Shown piece by piece: positions 20,235-31,400 of a DNA stretch of 64,000 nucleotides (position 1 is its first letter; each line of letters starts with the position of its first letter). This DNA comes from Babylonia areolata (lineage: Eukaryota > Mollusca > Gastropoda > Neogastropoda > Buccinidae). Position numbers and translations under genes: made by a program. The notes beneath the pieces are model-generated. The model was given only the letters and a program-made list of their open reading frames with translations. It was not told where the DNA came from and searched no databases. The stretch covers positions 39,471,330-39,535,329 of the forward strand of contig NC_134888.1 in assembly GCF_041734735.1 (NCBI RefSeq). Reading direction: 5' to 3'.

Positions 20235-22332
20235 CGAAGAAAAAGAAGAAAAAACAGTTGCAGACTTAGTTTAACACTGGAGCATACTATTTGTTCTTTG
20301 ACATCATTGATGTGTGAAAATGTGAATATAACGGTAGTGTTAAAACATATGATTTATCTTTAAGTGTATATTTTTCTATATAATAATAATAATATATATA
20401 TATATGACATTAACAATATGGATAAAAATGAAATAATCAAAGAAAAAGACAAATATATATATATATATATGACATTAACAATATGGATAAAAATGAAATA
20501 ATCAAAGAAAAAGACAAACTGTTATAGTCCTTTTTCTTTTGTTTAAATAAAAGACTCCATTATTTTTCTTAACACAAGACTTCATTTAAAAAATAAACAA
20601 AACAAAACAAGTTCTCACAGTGCACTATGTAGTATGTTGAAAACCAAAAATGAAATTCATATCCAATGGCAATATTATAATTTCACATAGCCAGGTACTG
20701 ATCACTAAGTTTAAATAAACAGAATTTTCTTGGATTTCCAGATCCTCAACTTGACTCATAACATCAGAACAAGAAAAAAGAGGAGAAAACATGATAGAAA
20801 AAGAGACAGCTAAACTGATTGTTTTTTTTAATATGAAAAAAAAAAAAAATCAAAGAAAGAAATTAATTCAGGCTTTAGAAATGCTGAATGTCCACAAGGC
20901 CGTCCCATTTCTCACACACGCTCACAATTCAGGATGGCTGCCGGAAAAAGAGGGCGCTAGCCAGGGGGACAAAGGGGACGTTACCTACTTCCGGGAGGTT
21001 ATCGGCCGTAGTTCTCTCATTTTCTCCGCATTGGCGGATAGTAGTTTGCACAGGACAGGAATGTCAGACCCCTGCCGGAGTCTGCACTAGTTGGGTCACG
21101 GTTAAGTATGTGTAATTAAATCAGGCTTTAGAAATGCTGACTGTCCACAAGGCCCATCCCATTTCTCACACACGCACACATATGCACCTGAACGCTCCTT
21201 TCTCTCTGACAGATCAGCAATGTAAATAAAATAACCACGTTGACAAGCTTGCAATCAAAATAACCAAAATAAGTTAACAAGCCAACCTCTTGTTTCGTTC
21301 TTGATGGAACCATCTTGCAAAGACTGTCCCAGTCCTGGTGAGAATGCCTGAAATTGAAACATGCAAAACAATGCATTAAAAAAAAATGCTGTGTTTGCAA
21401 ACTTTAAACAGTAAAAAAAAAAGAAAAGAAAAAAAAAGCCCCCTTTGTCTTTGTTACTGCCAGGTGGTTAAATGAACCAGTTGTTCATGGCACTGAGAAA
21501 CTAGTTTCTTCAACACTTTGTCAATTCCTCACTCAGTACAGAAGGATCCTAATGATCCCTCACATAGTAAAGGAGGATCCCATCAATCCCACACTCAGTA
21601 AAGGAAGGTCCCAATGATCCCTCACTCAGTAAAGGAAGGTCCCAATGATCCCTCACTCAGTAAAGGAAGATCCCAATGATCCCACACTCAGTAAAGGAAG
21701 ATCCCAATGATCCCTCACTCGGTACAGGAAGATCCCAATGATCCCTCACTGAGACACTCAGTACAGAAGAATTCCAATGATCCCTCACATAGTAAAGGAA
21801 GATCCCAATGATCCCTCACTCAGTACAGGAGGATCCCATCAATCCCTCACTCAGTAAAGGAGGATCCCAATGATCCCTCACTGAGTAAAGGAAGATCCCA
21901 ATGATCCCCCACTCAGTAAAGGAAGATCCCAATGATCCCTCACTGAGACACTCAGTACAGAAGGAGGATCCCACTGATCCCTCACTCAGTAAAGGAAGAT
22001 CCCAATGATCCCTCACTCAGTACAGGAGGATCCCACTGATCCCTCGCCGAGTACAACAGAAGTACAAAGATCAAAACTTACTTCTGCAGTGCCTGAAGAA
22101 GCCGTTTCTTCTCCTTCATGGACCAGATCCGGCATGGCGCTCCCTTCCCCTTCGTTATCATCTTTACATAGTCTCTGGTGAGGCGTGACCAGCTTCTTTT
22201 GGACCTGGAGACCGATATTGGATTTTTCTCATCCCCTCTTCGGGGACGACCTCGACCCCTTTTGACATTCCTGACGGGTGCACGGATGTCCCGGATGCTG
22301 TTCTTCTGTTCTGATGCACTCTGAGGTTTCAT
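9564..22332 (-). CDS. snRNA-activating protein complex subunit 2 (SNAPC2/SNAP45), long form
   Basis: SNAPC2 is part of the nuclear complex that binds snRNA promoters and recruits Pol II or Pol III. Coding exons are 22332-22082, 21347-21287, 19774-19729, 18608-18565, 17997-17929, 15371-15227, 14446-14276 and 12433-9564. All have GT-AG borders and compatible phases, giving 1218 residues. In order: a basic AT-hook-like KRGRGRPRR (24-32); a Myb/SANT-like region from W70 ([13 protein letters not shown]) through [16 protein letters not shown] (to about 114); APIE-SWLDM (131-139); the [14 protein letters not shown] and [12 protein letters not shown] segments; a second AT-hook (367-374); and [10 protein letters not shown] (391-400). 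These blocks match the order of human SNAPC2 as I remember it (about 334 residues, ending in NPFLVPLELL). Residues 400-1218 are an extra Ser/Pro/Lys-rich disordered tail ending in VVLDDDE. The identification is strong, but the tail's role is unknown. Confidence 0.88.
13093..13392. repeat. ~65-bp degenerate minisatellite, 4-5 units
   Basis: Diverged units begin near cacagattaaagaacaca and contain gaactctataatttc and gatcagcataaac. One unit is shortened near 13255. It is older than its neighbours, judging by divergence. Confidence 0.8.
13436..13745 (+). mobile_element. Degraded family A SINE
   Basis: It follows the family A order: a B-box-like gggtttgatcctgg, cctgatgggttgagggtgga, gttaaagatcctgtaa in the altered form agtaaagatcctgtaac, gtgggttatgg, gagtatggctgcctgcat, and taaaagcccactca. 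Divergence is clearly higher than in the copy at 18877. Confidence 0.75.
13930..14268. repeat. 78-bp minisatellite abutting a splice donor
   Basis: Units are spaced 78 bp apart at atgacattagaaaatac (13963, 14041, 14119, 14197). The last partial unit, agcaatctgctcatca, ends at the SNAPC2 intron 7 donor, which reads GTAGGT on the minus strand at 14275-14270. The array therefore begins within a few bases of the exon. Confidence 0.92.
14447..15226 (-). other. SNAPC2 intron 6
   Basis: The intron holds a (GA)n tract at about 14996-15067 and a (TA)n tract at about 15071-15090, plus C-rich sequence near 15150-15190. No other feature is seen. Confidence 0.6.
15664..15742. repeat. (GT)n microsatellite
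   Basis: Nearly pure GT with occasional GC, in SNAPC2 intron 5. A poly(A)-to-poly(G) run follows at about 16110-16143. Confidence 0.9.
16310..17148. repeat. 27-bp minisatellite, about 31 units
   Basis: The unit is built on acacaccatgggcccaactt + gaagagg, in SNAPC2 intron 5. As 27 is divisible by three, long frames are open on both strands (for example DTPWAQLEE repeats on the plus strand). It lies between verified exons of matching phase, so it is intronic. Confidence 0.97.
17172..17829. repeat. 44-bp minisatellite, about 15 units
   Basis: The unit is cagccccacaccgttcagac + accgtaagtcatagaaatgaagag, immediately after the 27-bp array in the same intron. Each plus-strand unit carries a GTAAGT-like string, antisense to the host gene and so not a donor for it. 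Confidence 0.97.
18388..18545. repeat. CA-rich simple repeat
   Basis: Imperfect (CA)n with gcacac and gacaca variants inside SNAPC2 intron 4 (17998-18564). Nothing else is seen in that intron. Confidence 0.85.
18877..19235 (+). mobile_element. Family A tRNA-derived SINE, well preserved
   Basis: It starts gacgggcgcaatagccgagt with an A-box-like segment and a B box ggttcgaatca, followed by a ~280-bp body ending in aagaagaag. A 15-bp target-site duplication, gaaacaataataaca, flanks it (18862-18876 and 19236-19250). It lies in SNAPC2 intron 3. The intact duplication and low divergence suggest a fairly recent insertion. Confidence 0.92.
19366..19410 (+). repeat. Fragment of an unclassified GC-rich interspersed repeat
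   Basis: About 44 bases, ggagtctgcactagttggat followed by catggttaagtatgtgtaattaaa, match the right end of the element at 20923-21120 with about two differences. Both copies stop at the same tgtaattaaa terminus, as expected for a mobile repeat end. Confidence 0.75.
19539..19586. repeat. (TA)n(TG)n microsatellite
   Basis: About 16 bases of TA followed by about 30 of TG, within SNAPC2 intron 3. Confidence 0.9.
19835..20118 (-). mobile_element. Family C tRNA-derived SINE
   Basis: Read on the minus strand it starts gaggcaccatggctgaacag, with an A-box-like start, then a diverged B-box region (gggtttgagctccc). The body contains cctttcccattt-like and cacccacgtgtgaatgggta segments. It is in SNAPC2 intron 2. 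It is unlike families A, B and D. Confidence 0.65.
20194..20232. repeat. Poly(A) tract
   Basis: An uninterrupted A run of about 39 bases in SNAPC2 intron 2. It is probably a slippage-prone tract or the tail of an old retroposon. Confidence 0.9.
20397..20518. repeat. 61-bp direct duplication
   Basis: Two adjacent copies of tatatatatgacattaacaa and the following ggataaaaatgaaataatc and aaagaaaaagacaaa are essentially identical, implying a recent tandem duplication. Confidence 0.9.
20868..21180. repeat. GC-rich unclassified element between ~58-bp direct repeats
   Basis: A GC-rich block of about 198 bp (20923-21120: gccggaaaaagagggcgcta to tatgtgtaattaaa) sits in AT-rich intron. It is bracketed by two copies of tcaggctttagaaatgctga + tgtccacaaggcc + cccatttctcacacacg, 253 bp apart. 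The duplicated flank is much longer than usual target-site duplications. An internal hairpin, cagacccc-tgcc-ggagtctg, is visible. I see no tRNA boxes and no open frame. Confidence 0.7.
21524..22056. repeat. ~30-bp minisatellite, about 17 units
   Basis: Units such as cactcagtaaaggaagatcc + caatgatccct occur in SNAPC2 intron 1 of the coding series. The array ends about 25 bp from the donor of the first coding exon (22082). Confidence 0.93.
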
Positions 22333-22839
22333 GGTGATGTCTGCTGTTGAGATAAAGAAACAATATGAATAAATACAAATATTTTTTTAGTAAACTTCAG
22401 TAAGGAATAAACAAAAACAACAAAAATAGAGCTAAACTATAACTTTCAGTTTCATGCTATTTGATTTTTTCATTTTTATTTCAAGGTAGGTTCGTCAACA
22501 TTGAATATTATTCATTTGTGGATATTCAATGTGATTTGATAAATATTGCCAGAAAAGGCAGAAAAGCACTCTTTACACACCTATATCAAATAATTGTCAA
22601 TTCTGGAAAATCAAATTTTATAAACCTATATGATATCATGATTGTCAATCCTGTCAATCATGTTCAAACACCAGCAATCCTGTCAATTATGTTCAAATAT
22701 CAGCCTAATCCTGTCAATCATGTTCAAACATCAGCCTAATCTTCAGAAGTGTAAGTAACCTCATCTTCAGAGACATCAAGCAATGATCCTGTGTAATCAT
22801 GGTTGTAACTATGTAAGTACGACGTTCACTTGTGCACTA

Positions 22840-23090
22840 ATGTACCAGGGTGCCTTTGCATCAGTACATGTGTGACCATTTCTCCTGTAATTTGGGCTGC
22901 TGTACTCACATTTTCATGGGTGTACAATCAGGATGGGTTGTTTTCCTAACTGATGCTGACATAGAATATGTGATCTTTAACATATGTATTTCATCTTTTG
23001 CATGTAAAAACAAACAAAGGGGACAAGGCACTAGCAAATCAACATACACGTTATGATGTATGCTGACCTGGAATACCAGGAAAATCAACA
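22840..23090 (-). mobile_element. Very degraded family A SINE
   Basis: Order-preserved similarity to family A on the minus strand: gtgaccatttctcc, gctgctgtactcacattttc, gatctttaacatatgtattt, catcttttgcatgta, caaggcactagcaaatc, tgctgacctggaatacc. It has no head and many changes, so it is an old copy. Confidence 0.6.
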
Positions 23091-23283
23091 ACCATGCTCG
23101 AAGCACTAAGTGTCACTAACAGGAAGGTGGTTACGACTCTACATACATGTATACATGTGTATACTGAGTCGACATTTGTGTTCGTGTGACAGAGCATATA
23201 TGTGTATATATCACATGTGTGAGTCACTGAGTGAGTGAAAGAGACCATGCACGCTTACTTAATTTGTGTGTGTGTACATGTAT

Positions 23284-23288
23284 ACATG

Positions 23289-23336
<48 letters not shown>

Positions 23337-23416
23337 GTGTGTGTGTGTGTGTGTTGTGTGTGTTGTGTGTGTGTGTTGTGTGTGTGTGTGTTGTGTGTGT
23401 GTGGTTTTTTTTGTGT

Positions 23417-23458
<42 letters not shown>

Positions 23459-23460
23459 CG
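23284..23460. repeat. (GT)n microsatellite
   Basis: Long GT tract with ttgtg and ttttttgtg interruptions. The cysteine/valine-rich and histidine/threonine-rich frames here are low-complexity artefacts. Confidence 0.95.
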
Positions 23461-24649
23461 TGCATGAAAGACATATTTTCAAATGTTGATAACTGAACTA
23501 TCTGAAAGCACAGTTTAAGACAAACGCATGAATGAGACTGTGATTTTATGTTTTACTTTTAGTCTGAAATTGTGCATAAAAATTGTGCATAAAAATTAAG
23601 AATAGGCCATTTGACATGTATCTTTCTTCAGTCTGATTTCAGACAAAAGTCTGAGAAATCTCAAGCCCGTGATGTCCATTTACATGGTAAGAAAGAATCT
23701 GGACATTAAATCCTTATAAGAAATAAAATAAAATAAAATAAATATAAAAAAGAAAAAAAGAAAAGTCTAGTTCTTGTAATTTTAAGTAAAATTTGAAGCA
23801 TTCTGTATGCTTTGGACCTGAATGGTATCTTGATCTAGGATGAACTCATGACAACAGTAACCAACTAACATACAATCCAGTTGTTTACAGTAAAACCTAA
23901 AAAGCACCTCTTGATTCACTAAAACATAAATATTCTATTGTATACATATCTCAATGTTTTCAGTTTACACAACTGGTAACAATACTTTAACACTGTGCAC
24001 CTGAATGAAGCTCCACATGCTCTCTTGGTTGATCTTCAGGAACATTCTGATTTCATTGTCAGCATCTTTTGCCTTCTAAGTTCTATTCTACACTGGATGA
24101 CAGCTAATTTAAAGTTAAATCAGTATAAAATAATTTGAAAAAAAAAGAAAAAAAAGCTATCACAGGCATCAGATGGAACAAATGCTGCCATTTCCCCTAA
24201 CACCACATTACTGAGTAGTGAAATGAAAAAACACAACAGCTAATCTAACAATTACTTCTGAAAGTTTGGAAGTAAACAAAAAATTGTTGAAACATTTGCC
24301 TGGATATTTAAAACTAAAAATTCTGCATACTTCAAACTATTCAAGGGTCTGTTTACTAAATTCCTTCTTACATCAGTTTGCTAGAACCACTGAAGTAGAC
24401 CAAGCTTCCCTAATCTTGATAAAACATTTTTTTGACCTTTCACCATCCAGCCATGTATAATTATAAATCTATTACTGGGAAAAGGTATGCACAACTCCCA
24501 ACATTTGGACTTCCATGCAACTTAAGCTGAAACAGTTCAAGAGCAGGTGGATCATTTTCTTTTTCTTTTCTCCTTTTCCTCTTTTCACTGATCTTAGCAA
24601 AAGCTATCAGTGCTAACATGTATTGCTTCACAACTCTTTAAGTCTTCCC

Positions 24650-24812
24650 TTTGTGTGCATACGCACGCAGAAGATCCAATACACACGTTAAAGATCCTGT
24701 AACACATGTCAGCGTTCGGTGGGTTATGGAGACACAGAAATACCCAGCACGCATAAAATGCTAGTAATTGTCAAAGTTATGACCACTGAGCATTAATGGA
24801 AGAAGAAGAAGT
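24650..24812 (+). mobile_element. Partial family A SINE
   Basis: It matches the middle of the family: gcagaagatccaatacacac, gttaaagatcctgtaacaca, tgtcagcgttcggtgggtta, tacccagcacgca. It ends in aagaagaag, so the 3' part is internally deleted. No head is present. Confidence 0.75.
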
Positions 24813-25821
24813 CAGCAAGTATCAAATGAACCGCTGTTCCCTGAATAAGACCGTCATTTTCATTTAAGGCCTGAAAAGGGTATTCCACTGCTTCAATGAA
24901 TTTTGTTGTCAACACTGTCAGCTGTCAATAACATGTTGGCAACTGACATGACCACTTTTCACAAAATCATTCAAAAAAAGCTTTTCCTAAAAGTTGTAAA
25001 ACTTCCTGGGTTAACATGGTTGCATGCAAACCCTGCAAGGGCTAAGTCTTTGTTTTAATAATTAATGCTGAGATACATACATACATACGATATTTGCATT
25101 ATTCATTCAGAACTCTTGTCACTGATGCCCTCCCTATTAAATATTTGAATTTCATTTAAAGAATGGTGAACTTTTGTTACTTGGCTGGCAAACTTTGAAT
25201 GGCAACTCAACCAAAGCTGGCAAAATCTAGAGTTGAGTTGACCCATTAGCATTGGTTCACAGGTTCTGTTATTTTTTGTTTCCTTTTCATACATGCTGTG
25301 TGGTTTTTGGTGCCGGGTCTTCAGATGGGCCCTTCTTACTCTTAGGGGGCGTTAATTTACGACTGACTGCAGCGCTGCACAAGTGAACACAGGAGAACGT
25401 TCATTTCAGGATGATTAATTTGTAAATATGTGCGTTTTTCGTGACACTTCATAGATATATTCATCCAAAGCCATTATGACGTATTTTTACATACGGTATT
25501 TTATGCAGTAATTATTTCCATGTGTGCACAGGCTCCAATTCTGGAGACCGAACAGGCGCGATGCAATGTCGAATCTTAAAAGGGAAGTTACTCGCTTTTC
25601 AATAAACAAAACGGAATAGCTGAAAATGTCGATATTTTTACAAACCTGAGAAGGAGTCGAACCAATGTGCTGATATATATTCTACATATTAAGTTAACAT
25701 GAATTTTGCTGAAATTGTTTATCATAAAACAAGCTTCATGAGTTACAATCACACATGTACTGCCGAATTACACAGGTCCAATGGCTCTTTTCACCACTCG
25801 CACAGAACTCTGGGACACACA

Positions 25822-25829
25822 TGACGTCA
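25822..25829. promoter_or_regulatory. Perfect palindromic CRE-like site
   Basis: TGACGTCA stands in a local GC-richer patch (about 25770-25850). It could mark an alternative upstream promoter of SNAPC2, since a possible weaker donor, CAG|GTTTGT, lies at about 25650 on the minus strand. A chance match is also possible. Confidence 0.3.
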
Positions 25830-26993
25830 CTGACCCATACGAATACCAAAATGAAACACAAAACTATTACATGCACCTACATTAAGCAATAATAGTAATA
25901 GTGTAAGGACAAAACAAGCAGAAATGCAAATTAAAAATCCCTTATTTTTTGCATGAAATAATATGGGCATAGTTCGGTCAACGTTCTGCACCAAACAGCA
26001 GCTGAACGTGTCAATGATAATTACTTCTTTTTACTTGAATGGAAATTGGCAGATGTGGTTTAGCGTATATGGATTTGACCGAACGCAGTGACGCCTCCTT
26101 GAGCTACTGATACTGCTATTGTGGACTAAGCCCAGCTAGTTTGTGAATGCGTTTCAATAGTTGGTGTTTATTTTCAACTTAAGTGGTATTCCATTCCACG
26201 TTTTTTTTCTCAGTGTTGGTTTGGAACACTTACTAGTGGACCAAAAATGAAAATAATTAAAATCAGAATTTCTTGCATAATTGTATTCAGAAGAACAAAG
26301 GAATTCATTCTAATGATATTATCAACCTGCCTGTTGATAAAGAGTCATTAATTATGTCTTAAATTGATCGATTTCGCCATGCGTTCTTCCTCCTGTAACA
26401 GAGAACAAATTAAGATGTCATCATAATTACATGTCATTCTTTTGCAAGCTTCAGAACTCTTCCTTGTACCTTCTCTACAGCAAACAATGAAACAGTTGGT
26501 AGTAATGGTGCGGGCACCATACACCACTTAATGTTTCTGAACTCGAAGTAGGCATACATCAAGTTAGTGCAGTTTAACCTGACGACCATGTGCCCTTAAG
26601 GTCAAGCATATCGATCGGTTGTCCCAAGTTTTTATACAGCGGCTTCGCAAATGTCACGATCAAAATGAATAAATGTTATTTTTTCGATTCAAGTTCAATC
26701 AATAATTTTGTGTACTTTGTACTGAATGTAAGCCAGGATCAAGCGAAACAAAAAGAAAAAGAAAAAAAGACTCGAAGAAAACAAAAACAAAACAAAACAA
26801 AACACAAAAAAACAGTACGGGATCTCACAAGTTACTTTAATATATCTATATTATATTGTGGGAACTGTTCTGGATTGATTTTAACATTATTGTCATGAAC
26901 ACAGGATTGACCAGTTGCCTACCGGCCTGTGAGCTGTTGTGAAACACACGAATACAGAATTATCTCCCTTCGACCATAAGCCACAGTACTTAC

Positions 26994-27060
26994 CTGTGTG
27001 CCAGCAAGGATCCCCAAATTCTTAGATCCCAGACACTTGAGCCATCTTTCCGCCCAGTTA
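26994..27060 (-). other. Proposed 5' untranslated first exon of SNAPC2
   Basis: On the minus strand the sequence ends in ccttgctggcacacag followed by the perfect donor GTAAGT. It contains a short upstream frame, ATG at 27045 and TAA at 27024-27022 (7 residues). A TATA-like run lies at 27063-27071. The exon start is not known and the TATA spacing would put initiation very close to the short frame, so its inclusion in the transcript is uncertain. Confidence 0.4.
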
Positions 27061-27071
27061 CAGTATATATT

Positions 27072-27896
27072 CTACCACGGGTAATTATGGTTGCAGAAGC
27101 ATCCTTATATATTTTGTTTTCTTCTTCTGGTTACTTAGAATTAAATTTTCGCGTGTACATTTATTTCCTGCTTAACTGAGTTAGGGAAATAAGATCATTT
27201 CAGTTGAGCATACGGAACTTTGTTCTCTATCATAATTATCATTAGCGCGCTAAATGCACCGCCGACTAATAGTGCACGAGCATAATTTGAACCTAGATCT
27301 AGATCTGAATGTCCCAAGCTCACCGAAGTCCGCGACTTACGATTTAGCCTTTGTGTGAAGAAAATCTAAAGTGAATTGGATATTACCGTTTTCATCCCCT
27401 TTTTTTCAAAGTTATATTCTCAATGTATCTCAGTTCAAGTTTTCCTTAGAACTGTTAGAGCACACCAACAGTGTGTTATTTTGTGAGGCGCGCCGACCCC
27501 AAGCAAGACCCACATCCGGTAGTAGGCCAACGTCATGCAAGGGGGAGTTACTATATATATATAGGATGATTCCCCCACCCCAACCCCCATCGATAACTGT
27601 GTATCCGTCTCTGCATTTACCGACATATACACGTATTTATCTTCAGCATTTACAGACACTAAAATATAGTTTTTCAAAACACTGCGCGCGCCGCGCACAC
27701 GTGACGCATGCACACACCATATGAAAAAGATATAGACTCAAAGAATAGCCTATTTTGACCAGCTGTGAAAAGACGTTTTAAAATATGCTATCCAGTACAT
27801 TATTACGCATAATACCCAGGTACATTATGCACAACATCCCGTTTTTTGTTTGTTATAATTATTATATTCTTTTACCTATTAAGATAAAGATATATT
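27072..27896. other. Upstream region of SNAPC2, no gene seen
   Basis: The stretch contains an E-box CACGTGAC near 27697, a CG-rich patch around 27685-27710 and a (TA) run at about 27550. These may be promoter elements. I see no coding exon. Confidence 0.35.
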
Positions 27897-28445
27897 TTTA
27901 AACTGTATAAAGCATTAGTTAGATCACAAGTGGAATATGGTAATATTGTGTGGCACCCATACCTCAAGAGACAATCTATAGCTATAGAAAGGGTACAAAG
28001 AAGAGCAACTAAAATATTAAAAGAATGCAAATCTGTGAGCTATCAACAGAGACCTATATACTTAAATCTGCATTCATTAAAGGGAAGAAGGCTAAGAGGG
28101 GATTTAATAGAAATATACAAAATGTTAAATTGCAATAATGAAGTCAATGTGAATAATATCTTTAGAATGTCAGATTATGAGAGTACAAGAAATTCAATGA
28201 TGAACATTTGTAAAGAGCACTGTAATACTAACCTAAGGAAAAATTCATTAGCTAATAGAATTGCACAGATATGGAATGCACCATCAATCGAAACTAAACT
28301 TGCACAAAATACTATAATGTGTTAAAAAAAATCTCCTTGACATGAACATCAATTTAAAAGAAAATTTTACTGACTTTGATGAGTGATTTGCAGAACATGT
28401 AAAAGAAAACATATATGTATCCCACAAATAAAGGGAGACCGATAT
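27897..28445 (+). mobile_element. 5'-truncated CR1/L2-like LINE, 3' end of reverse transcriptase
   Basis: The reading frame from about 27897 gives LVRSQVEYGNIVWHP, then RVQRRATKIL, LHSLKGRRLRGDLIEIYKML and LANRIAQIWNAP. This is the characteristic C-terminal segment of CR1/L2/jockey-type reverse transcriptases. The frame is displaced in an A-run near 28325, and the probable native end LLDMNINLKENFTDFDE with TGA lies at 28384-28386. The catalytic domain is missing, as usual for 5' truncation. Confidence 0.85.
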
Positions 28446-28479
28446 TGAATGGGACATAAAAAAAAAAAATTTAAAAAAA

Positions 28480-31400
28480 GGCCGTGAGGACTAGGCAGTC
28501 AAATGCCAGTCCCTACACTACTACTACTACTTTGGGGGGAGTGGGGGTCTTTATTACCAAGTGTACCGGCAGCCGTCTGAGCGTCTGAGCAGCCCTCTTT
28601 AGGAATGCACTGCTCACCTCCCTGGCATGAGGAAGGGGCTAGAAAAGGTGCCCTAAAAATTGCCTGCTCCATATCACCCTGGCCAGCATACCGCGGCTGG
28701 CGGGGACCCTACATCAGCGGTCGAAACAAAGAGAAAGAAAAGAAAAAAACAAGGATCGTTCCTCTCACCATTGGTGCTTGGAACATAAGGACTCTCCTGG
28801 ACAGAGATAACGCGGACAGACCCCAAAGGAGAACGGCACTAGTTGCATCCGAACTCGCCAGATACAGCATCGACATCGCAGCCTTGAGTGAGACTCGGCT
28901 TGCAGGCGAAGGAGAGCTCAATGAACGGGGATCTGGTTACACCTTCTTCTGGAGTGGACGAGGAAGCGAAGAGCGACGTGAGGCTGGCGTTGGTTTTGCA
29001 GTAAAAACAGTACTTGTCAGCAAGCTAGCTGGAATCCCAAAGGGAGTCAACGATAGGCTTATGACCATGAAACTCCCACTGGCATCTGGCCAGAAGCACC
29101 TCACCATTGTCAGTGCCTACGCCCCAACTATGACCAACCCGGATGAAGTGAAGGCGAACTTCTACGAGGACCTTCACTCTGTCATTGCTGCTATCCCGAA
29201 AGCAGACAAGCTCATCCTTCTTGGGGACTTCAATGCTAGAGTTGACTCTGACTACATCTCCTGGGATGGAGTGATTGGAAAGCACGGCGTGGGCCACTGC
29301 AAACCAAATGGATTGCTTTTGCTTCAGACCTGTGCAGAGCACGAACTGCTGATAACCAATACAGTTTTCTGCCTCCCTACCCATAACAGGACGTCATGGA
29401 TGCACCCTCGCTCAAAGCATTGGCATCTCATCGATTACGTCATCGTCAGGAAAAGGGATAGGCAAGATGTACGTGTGACAAAGACCACTCTATGATGTGC
29501 GGCGCCGAGTGTTGGACAGACCATCGCCTTGTAGTCTCGAAGCTGAATATTCGAATCCAAACCAAGAGACGCCCCCAAGGCCAGAAGGCTCCAAAACGGC
29601 TCAACATCGCTAAGCTGAAAAACATCACCATCAAACAGACCTTTGTGGAGCTGCTGGAAGATCGTCTGGAATCCGCCTCTCTGGACAACCAGAATGTGGA
29701 GTCTGACTGGAGGACCCTGTGCGAGCTGATCTATAGTACAGCTTCAGAGACCCTGGGACCCATGACCAGAAAGCACAAAGACTGGTTTGATGAAAACTGT
29801 GATGAAATCAAGCAGCTTCTGGATGAGAAACGCCGTCTGCATCAAGCCTACCTGAGCAACCCAAAGTCCACATCAAAAAAGGATGCGTACAATGCTATCC
29901 GCAGGACTGTTCAGCAAAAGTTACGTCAGATGCAGGATAAGTGGCTGAGTGACAAAGCTGATGAGATCCAGGGATATGCTGACAGGCACGATATGAAGAG
30001 GTCCTATGATACCTTAAAAGAAGTCTACGGCCCCACATCCTCAGGATCATCCCCCCTCCTCAGTGCAGATGGGAATACCATGATCACCGAGAAGGAGAAA
30101 ATTCTCGAACGCTGGGCTGAGCACTTCAACAGTGTCTTAAATCGCCCTTCCTCCATAAATGATGAAGCCATAGACTGTCTCCCACAAGTCCCCATCAACG
30201 AAGCACTGGACGATCCGCCAACACTTCTTGAGACCCAGAAAGCAATCCGTCTGCGATCCAGTGGCAAAGCATCTGGCTCAGACTCCATACCAGCAGAGGT
30301 CTATAAGGATGGAGGCACTGTGCTGACTGAGAAGCTCCATCAGCTGTACTCACTCATGTGGAAAGAAGAGACAATCCCCCAGGATTTCAAAGATGCATCT
30401 ATCATTCACTTGTACAAGCGAAAGCGGAACCGGCAAGCCTGTGATAACCATCGGGGCATTTCCTTGCTCTCCATCGCAGCCAAGATACTTGCCAGGATCC
30501 TACTAAACCGCCTCACAGCACACCTTGACCAAGGTCATGTGCCTGAGAGCCAATGTGGATTCCGGAAAGAGCGCGGAACCACCGGCATGGTGTTTGCTGC
30601 AAGGCAGCTGCAAGAGAAATGTCAGGAGCAAAATGCTGATCTGTTCTCCACCTATGTTGACCTCACTAAGGCCTTCGACACCATGAGCAGAGAGAGACTG
30701 TGGAAGATCATGGCCAAGTACGGATGCCCTCGGAAATTTATTTCCTTGGTCAGCCAATTCCACGAAGGCATGCAGGCTCGAGTCCAGGACAATGGCGAAA
30801 CATCTGCTCCTTTTCCTGTCACAAATGGTGTCAAGCAAGGCTGCGTCCTGGCTCCAACACTGTTAGGCCTCATGTTCTCTGCAATGCTTACTGATGCCTT
30901 CAGAGATGGCAATGTTGGATTCGGCCTAAAGTACTGAACATATGGCAAGCTGTTTAACCTCAGAAGGCTTCAAGCAAAACCGAAGGTCATGACAGACATC
31001 ATCAGAGACTTTTTGTTTGCTGATGATTGTGGCTTCAACACTGGATCTGAAGCTGACATGCAACCCAGCGTCGACAAGTTTGCCACTGCCAGCAGGAACT
31101 TCGGCCTTACCATCAGCACGAGGAAAACTGAAGTTCTCCATCAGCCAGCCCCAGGGAAACCCCACGTTGAGCCCAACATCACAGTCAAAGGTCAGAGACT
31201 CAGTGCGGTGGAGCGGTTCACATACCTTGGCAGCACACTGTCACGAAATGTGACAATCGACGATGAAGTGAACGTCAGGATTGCAAGAGCAAGCGCGGCC
31301 TTTGGCAGACTCTATGCAAATGTCTGGAACAGAAAAGGCATTGGTCTTGAGACCAAGCTAAAGGTCTACAGAGCAGTAGTTCTCCCTATACAACTGTATG

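Larger units (their letters stand above)
22344..26992 (-). other. Proposed SNAPC2 5' intron
   Basis: A good acceptor (tttctttatctcaacag on the minus strand) ends at 22344, just before CAGACATCACC-ATG. A strong donor, CAG|GTAAGT, ends an upstream exon at 26994. The interval contains SINE relics, a GT microsatellite and no other coding sequence that I can support. Confidence 0.55.

Noticed and set aside
23231-23496. Cys/Val-rich and His/Thr-rich small proteins
   Set aside because: They are translations of a (GT)n microsatellite. The same applies at 18350-18624, 15589-15760 and 63664-63934.
27930-28325. Independent host gene of 131 codons
   Set aside because: The sequence is the C-terminal part of a CR1/L2-like reverse transcriptase, so it is a truncated LINE.
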